From assembly GCF_006974125.1 (NCBI RefSeq), contig NZ_CP037858.1, positions 1,302,001 through 1,366,000 of the forward strand: a stretch of DNA of 64,000 bases, given 5' to 3'. The position numbers and the translations under genes are program-made. Below are positions 60,711-64,000 of the stretch, one piece after another. The notes under the pieces are model-generated. The model saw nothing but the letters and a program-made list of their open reading frames with translations, was not told the origin of the DNA and searched no databases. The stretch comes from Stenotrophomonas maltophilia (lineage in GTDB: Bacteria; Pseudomonadota; Gammaproteobacteria; Xanthomonadales; Xanthomonadaceae). The first letter of the stretch is position 1. Each line of letters starts with the position of its first letter.

Positions 60711-62102
60711 ATGCTAGCAGACCCAACCCCCTCCCCGCTGGCCCAGCACTGGCGGCAACGCGACCTGCAGGTGCTGTGGCACCCGTGCACGCAGATGCGT
60801 GAGCACCCGCATACCCTGCCGCTGGTACCGATCGCCCGTGGTGAAGGCGCATGGCTGATCGACCACGACGGCAACCGCTACCTGGACGCCGTCAGCAGCT
60901 GGTGGACCAATCTGTTCGGCCATGCCGAGCCGCGCATCGGCGGCGCCATCGCGGCGCAGGCCGGGCAGCTGGAACAGGTGATGCTGGCTGGCTTCGGCCA
61001 CGAGCCGGCAATCACCCTGGCCGAGCGCCTGCTGGCGCTGGCGCCACGCCAGCCCGGCCGCGAACCGCTGGCCAAGGTGTTCTACGCCGACAACGGCTCG
61101 GCCGGCGTGGAAGTCGCGCTGAAGATGGCCTTCCAGTATTTCCAGAACCGCGGCGAGCCACGGCGCACGCGTTTCATCGCGCTGGAGAACGGCTACCACG
61201 GCGAGACCCTTGGCGCACTGGCGATGGCGGACATCCCGTTGTACCGCCGCGTCTACGCACCGCTTCTGGCCGAAGGCCTGTTCGCGCCCTCGCCCGATGC
61301 CTACCTGGCCGAGCCGGGGCAGAGTGCGGCTGATCGTGCACGCCAGGCCGCCGATGGCCCGGCCACCGTGTTCGACCAGCATCCGGGCGAGATCTGCGCG
61401 GTGATCCTGGAGCCACGCCTGCAGTGCGCCGGCGGCATGCGCATGCATGACCCGGTCTACCTGCAGCGTGTGCGCGAACTGTGTGATGCGCACGGCGCAT
61501 TCATGATTGCCGATGAGATCGCCACCGGCTTCGGCCGCACCGGCACCCTGTTCGCCTGCGAGCAGGCTGGGGTGATGCCGGACCTGATGTGCCTGTCCAA
61601 GGGCCTGACCGGTGGCTTCCTGCCACTGGCCGCGGTGCTGGCCACGCAGGCGCTGTACGACGCCTTCCTTGATGACTCGCGCGAGCGCGCCTTCCTGCAT
61701 TCGCACAGCTACACCGGCAACCCGCTGGCCTGTGCGGCTGCGCTTGCGACGCTGGACATCTTCCGCGACGACGATGTGATCGCCCGCAACCGTGGCATCG
61801 CCTCGGTGATGGGCACGCTGGCAGCGCCATTCGCCGATCACCCGCATGTGGCCGATGTGCGTCAGGCCGGCATGGTGGTGGCCTTCGAACTGTCACGCGA
61901 TGGCAACAGGCGGACCCCGTTCGACCCGGCGCTGCGACTGGGCCTGCATGCCTACAAGGCTGCGCTGAAGCGTGGCGTGGTGCTGCGTCCACTGGGCGAC
62001 GTGCTGTACTGGATGCCGCCCTACTGCGTGGACGACGAACAACTGGAGCTGCTGGCACATACCACGCTGGCGGCGATTGACGAGGCGATTGCATGCGCGT
62101 GA
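60711..62102 (+). CDS. bioA: adenosylmethionine-8-amino-7-oxononanoate aminotransferase
   Basis: Biotin synthesis: SAM-dependent amination of KAPA to DAPA, PLP enzyme. 463 residues: VLWHPCTQMREHPHTLPLVP (about 21-40), YLDAVSSWWTNLFGHAEPRI (about 57-76), ENGYHGETLGALAMAD (about 159-174), ADEIATGFGRTGTLFACEQA (about 265-284) and the PLP lysine in LSKGLTGGFLPLAAVL (about 294-309). Start at 60711, downstream of the TAGAAT box. Last 10 bp overlap rsmE. Confidence 0.94.
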   Translation: MLADPTPSPLAQHWRQRDLQVLWHPCTQMREHPHTLPLVPIARGEGAWLIDHDGNRYLDAVSSWWTNLFGHAEPRIGGAIAAQAGQLEQVMLAGFGHEPAITLAERLLALAPRQPGREPLAKVFYADNGSAGVEVALKMAFQYFQNRGEPRRTRFIALENGYHGETLGALAMADIPLYRRVYAPLLAEGLFAPSPDAYLAEPGQSAADRARQAADGPATVFDQHPGEICAVILEPRLQCAGGMRMHDPVYLQRVRELCDAHGAFMIADEIATGFGRTGTLFACEQAGVMPDLMCLSKGLTGGFLPLAAVLATQALYDAFLDDSRERAFLHSHSYTGNPLACAAALATLDIFRDDDVIARNRGIASVMGTLAAPFADHPHVADVRQAGMVVAFELSRDGNRRTPFDPALRLGLHAYKAALKRGVVLRPLGDVLYWMPPYCVDDEQLELLAHTTLAAIDEAIACA

Positions 62103-62830
62103 CCCGCTGCCCCATCGACCTGGCGCTGCACAGCGGCCAGACCGTGACCCTGCCGGAAGAGACGGCCAACCATCTGGTGCGGGTGATGCGCCTGCGCGAG
62201 GGTGATACCTGCGTGCTGTTCAACGGCGATGGCCACGACTACAGCGCCACCCTGACCGCGGCCGGCAAGCGCGAGGTGCAGGTGCGCATCGATGCAGTGC
62301 AGGCCATCGACAATGAATCACCGTTGGCGATCACCCTGCTGCAAGGCATCGCGCGTGGCGAGAAGATGGACCTGATCCTGCAGAAGGCCACCGAGTTGGG
62401 CGTGAGCGCCATCGTTCCGGTGAATGCCGAGCGCACCGAAGTGAAGCTGGATGCCGCGCGCGCGGAGAAGCGCGTAGCGCACTGGAACAACGTGGTGACC
62501 TCGGCCTGCGGCCAGTCCGGGCGCGCGCGCATTCCCCAGGTGGGATCGCCGTTGTCACTGGCGCAGGCTGCGGCGACGCTGCCGGCCGATACGCTGCGGC
62601 TGACGCTGGACCCCCTGGGCGCCCATCGCCTGTCGACACTGGACGCTGCGCCGACGGGCGGCATCGTGATCGCGATCGGCCCGGAAGGCGGGTGGTCGCC
62701 GCGCGACCGCGATCAACTGGCGGCGGCCGGCTTCCAGGGGCTGCAGCTGGGCCCGCGCATCCTGCGCACGGAGACGGCCGGCCTGGCCGCGATCGCGGCA
62801 TTGCAGGCGCGGCTGGGGGATCTGGGGTAA
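62093..62830 (+). CDS. rsmE: 16S rRNA m3U1498 methyltransferase
   Basis: SPOUT methyltransferase. 245 residues: N-terminal PUA-like part (VTLPEETANHLVRVMRLREG), GEKMDLILQKATELGVSAIV (about 89-108), and C-terminal SAM knot IAIGPEGGWSPRDRD (about 191-205) plus LGPRILRTETAGLAAIAALQ (about 218-237). Overlaps the bioA end by 10 bp. Confidence 0.95.
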   Translation: MRVTRCPIDLALHSGQTVTLPEETANHLVRVMRLREGDTCVLFNGDGHDYSATLTAAGKREVQVRIDAVQAIDNESPLAITLLQGIARGEKMDLILQKATELGVSAIVPVNAERTEVKLDAARAEKRVAHWNNVVTSACGQSGRARIPQVGSPLSLAQAAATLPADTLRLTLDPLGAHRLSTLDAAPTGGIVIAIGPEGGWSPRDRDQLAAAGFQGLQLGPRILRTETAGLAAIAALQARLGDLG

Positions 62831-62842
62831 GGCTGATGGGTG

Positions 62843-62906
62843 GTAGTGCCGGCCGCTGGCCGGCATCCACGGAATCATGCGGTTGCCGGCCAGCGGCCGG
62901 CACTAC
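62843..62906. repeat. SMAG/REP-type inverted pair
   Basis: GTAGTGCCGGCCGCTGGCCG at left and an inverted copy ending CAGCGGCCGGCACTAC. Nearly identical to the pair at 22400-22464. Between convergent rsmE and the CheW gene. Confidence 0.87.
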
Positions 62907-62932
62907 CGGGAATCCGACCGGCCGATTCCCGA

Positions 62933-63397
62933 TCAGGCCGCCAGCGAATCCAGTGCGGCTTCCAGCGCGTCCAGGTTTGGCAGCAATGCGCTCTGCTCAC
63001 CCAGCAACACGCGCATGTGCACGATCTGCGGCAGGGTTTCCTCGGAAGCATCGGCCAGCAGGCCATCGCGCGGCACCGAGATCAACTGCGGGAAATTCTG
63101 CGTAAGCAGCGCGTAGTACGGGCGCTGTGCGTTGCCGCTCAGGACCTTCAGCACCACCACTTTGTTGTGGCCGCCCACCGCTTCCTCGCCCAGCCCGGAA
63201 AGCCGCGCGAACGACACCAGCGGCACCTGCCAGCCGTGCCAGCCGATCTCGCCGACCAGCCAGCGCGGTGCATCGGAGACCGGCTGCACCGGCACCCGCG
63301 ACATCATTTCGGCCACGGTGGCATTGGGCAGCAGCACGCGCTCGTTGCCAGCCTGGATCAGGACGCCGCGGATTTCGTCATTGCTGGCATAGCTCAT
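62933..63397 (-). CDS. CheW-like protein (ChpC-type)
   Basis: 154 residues, CheW beta-barrel: RGVLIQAGNERVLLPNATVA (about 9-28), DAPRWLVGEIGWHGWQVPLV (about 42-61), VVVLKVLSGNAQRPYYALLT, and LLPNLDALEAALDSLAA tail. Couples receptors to a CheA kinase; the CheB-like neighbour overlapping by 4 bp (63394-63397) suggests the Chp/Pil cluster controlling type IV pili, but the pil genes are outside the window. Confidence 0.85.
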   Translation of the reverse strand: MSYASNDEIRGVLIQAGNERVLLPNATVAEMMSRVPVQPVSDAPRWLVGEIGWHGWQVPLVSFARLSGLGEEAVGGHNKVVVLKVLSGNAQRPYYALLTQNFPQLISVPRDGLLADASEETLPQIVHMRVLLGEQSALLPNLDALEAALDSLAA

Positions 63398-64000
63398 GGT
63401 GCGTCTCCGTTGTCGTCCTGCTCGCCCCAGCGCGCGGCGATGGCCTGCGCCAGGTCCTGCGGTTCGCCGGCCACCATGCCGGCAGCCACCACGGCGGTCG
63501 CCGCGGCCGGGTCGTAGCAGCCTTCCCCGACCTGGCCGGCCACCCAGGCACCCGCCGCAGCAAGGTCCAGTGCCGGCCCGACGTGGGCCAGGTCGGCACC
63601 GCTGAGCAGCACCAGCGCGGTGTGTTCCGCCGGCAGCGCGGCCAGCGAGATACCCTGCGCATCGCTGAGGAAATGCAGGCCGTCGGCTGTCACGCATACG
63701 CCGATGTCATCGGCCAGCACGTGTACTTCACCGGGGACGGCCCGCTGGCCGGCTTCGGCCAGCTGCACCGGCAACGGCGACACGCGTGCCATCTGCTTGA
63801 CCAGGTTGCCATAACGGCCGCCATCCAGGCGCATGTGCACCAGCACCGGCACGCTCAGCGACGACGGCAGCGCACCGAGCAGACGGCGCAGCGCATCCGG
63901 GCCACCAATGCCGGCCAGCACCAGCAGCGAACCGGCACGTGCGCCCGCGGGCGCCGCAGCATCCAGGTCCACCAGGCTGAGGTGATCGGTATCGAAGGAT
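63394..64000 (-). CDS. CheB-like protein (ChpB-type), N-terminus outside window
   Basis: C-terminal about 201 residues only; the frame runs through the right edge. RAGSLLVLAGIGGPDALRRL, VPVLVHMRLDGGRYGNLVKQ and TALVLLSGADLAHVGPALDL parallel the Rossmann-like CheB methylesterase domain, but the usual TGMG.DGA motif is altered (SGADLAHVG), so catalysis is uncertain. Stop overlaps the start of the CheW gene. Confidence 0.75.
   Translation of the reverse strand, partial: SFDTDHLSLVDLDAAAPAGARAGSLLVLAGIGGPDALRRLLGALPSSLSVPVLVHMRLDGGRYGNLVKQMARVSPLPVQLAEAGQRAVPGEVHVLADDIGVCVTADGLHFLSDAQGISLAALPAEHTALVLLSGADLAHVGPALDLAAAGAWVAGQVGEGCYDPAAATAVVAAGMVAGEPQDLAQAIAARWGEQDDNGDAP

Overview
The window is a high-GC, densely coded chromosomal segment that best fits the Stenotrophomonas maltophilia group (Xanthomonadaceae). 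Reasons: many short palindromic repeats with the GTAG signature (SMAG/REP type), a 2-methylcitrate operon using AcnD, xanthomonad-type metX-metB-hom, a large TonB-dependent receptor, and local gene order typical of that genus. I saw no phage, plasmid, IS, CRISPR, rRNA or tRNA genes.

Layout. 1-5.3 kb: propionate catabolism (acnD, prpC, prpB on minus; prpR divergent on plus) with a readable sigma-54 promoter and repeated operator motif. 5.3-11.3 kb: DoxX, NIF3/YqfO-like, pdxH, a glycerate-kinase-like ATPase, dodecin, aroK-aroB, a WGR protein and hemE. 11.3-20.4 kb: an MdtD-like exporter and two tandem giant hybrid histidine kinases with periplasmic propellers. 20.6-25.3 kb: yceI-cytochrome b561-yceI, a glutaredoxin-like protein, sdaA and an exported hydrolase. 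25.3-28.9 kb: metX-metB-hom behind a SAM-I riboswitch. 29-39 kb: M23 peptidase, prfC, hemolysin III, AsmA-like, CBS protein, GT2, mtgA, hslO and an exported orphan. 39.3-47.2 kb: TonB receptor, then a TetR regulator facing a hydrolase-fadE-thioesterase fatty-acid operon with twin operators. 47.7-53 kb: DUF1304, MFS, serine hydrolase, SDR/LysR pair. 53.1-57.6 kb: histone H1-like protein, gcvH, gcvT, nfeD-qmcA. 57.6-60.6 kb: DUF962 and a nudE-cysQ-mazG-ynfA house-cleaning operon. 60.7-64 kb: bioA-rsmE and the end of a Chp-type chemotaxis cluster (CheB-like, CheW).

Most interesting structure. Three convergent gene junctions (12763-13250, 34491-34929, 47225-47712) each hold a pair of roughly 104-bp hairpins in inverted orientation. 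All six have long stems that differ in sequence yet stay complementary, and a loop that folds into two small arms with conserved ATGGAT-like and AYGGAY-like hexaloops. Every locus pairs one 'CCC/GGG' type (A) with one 'TAC/GTA' type (B) in the same relative order. They look like a bipartite, cloverleaf-like repeat family distinct from the short GTAG repeats. Separately, five genes take their TAG stop codon from the GTAG foot of a short repeat.
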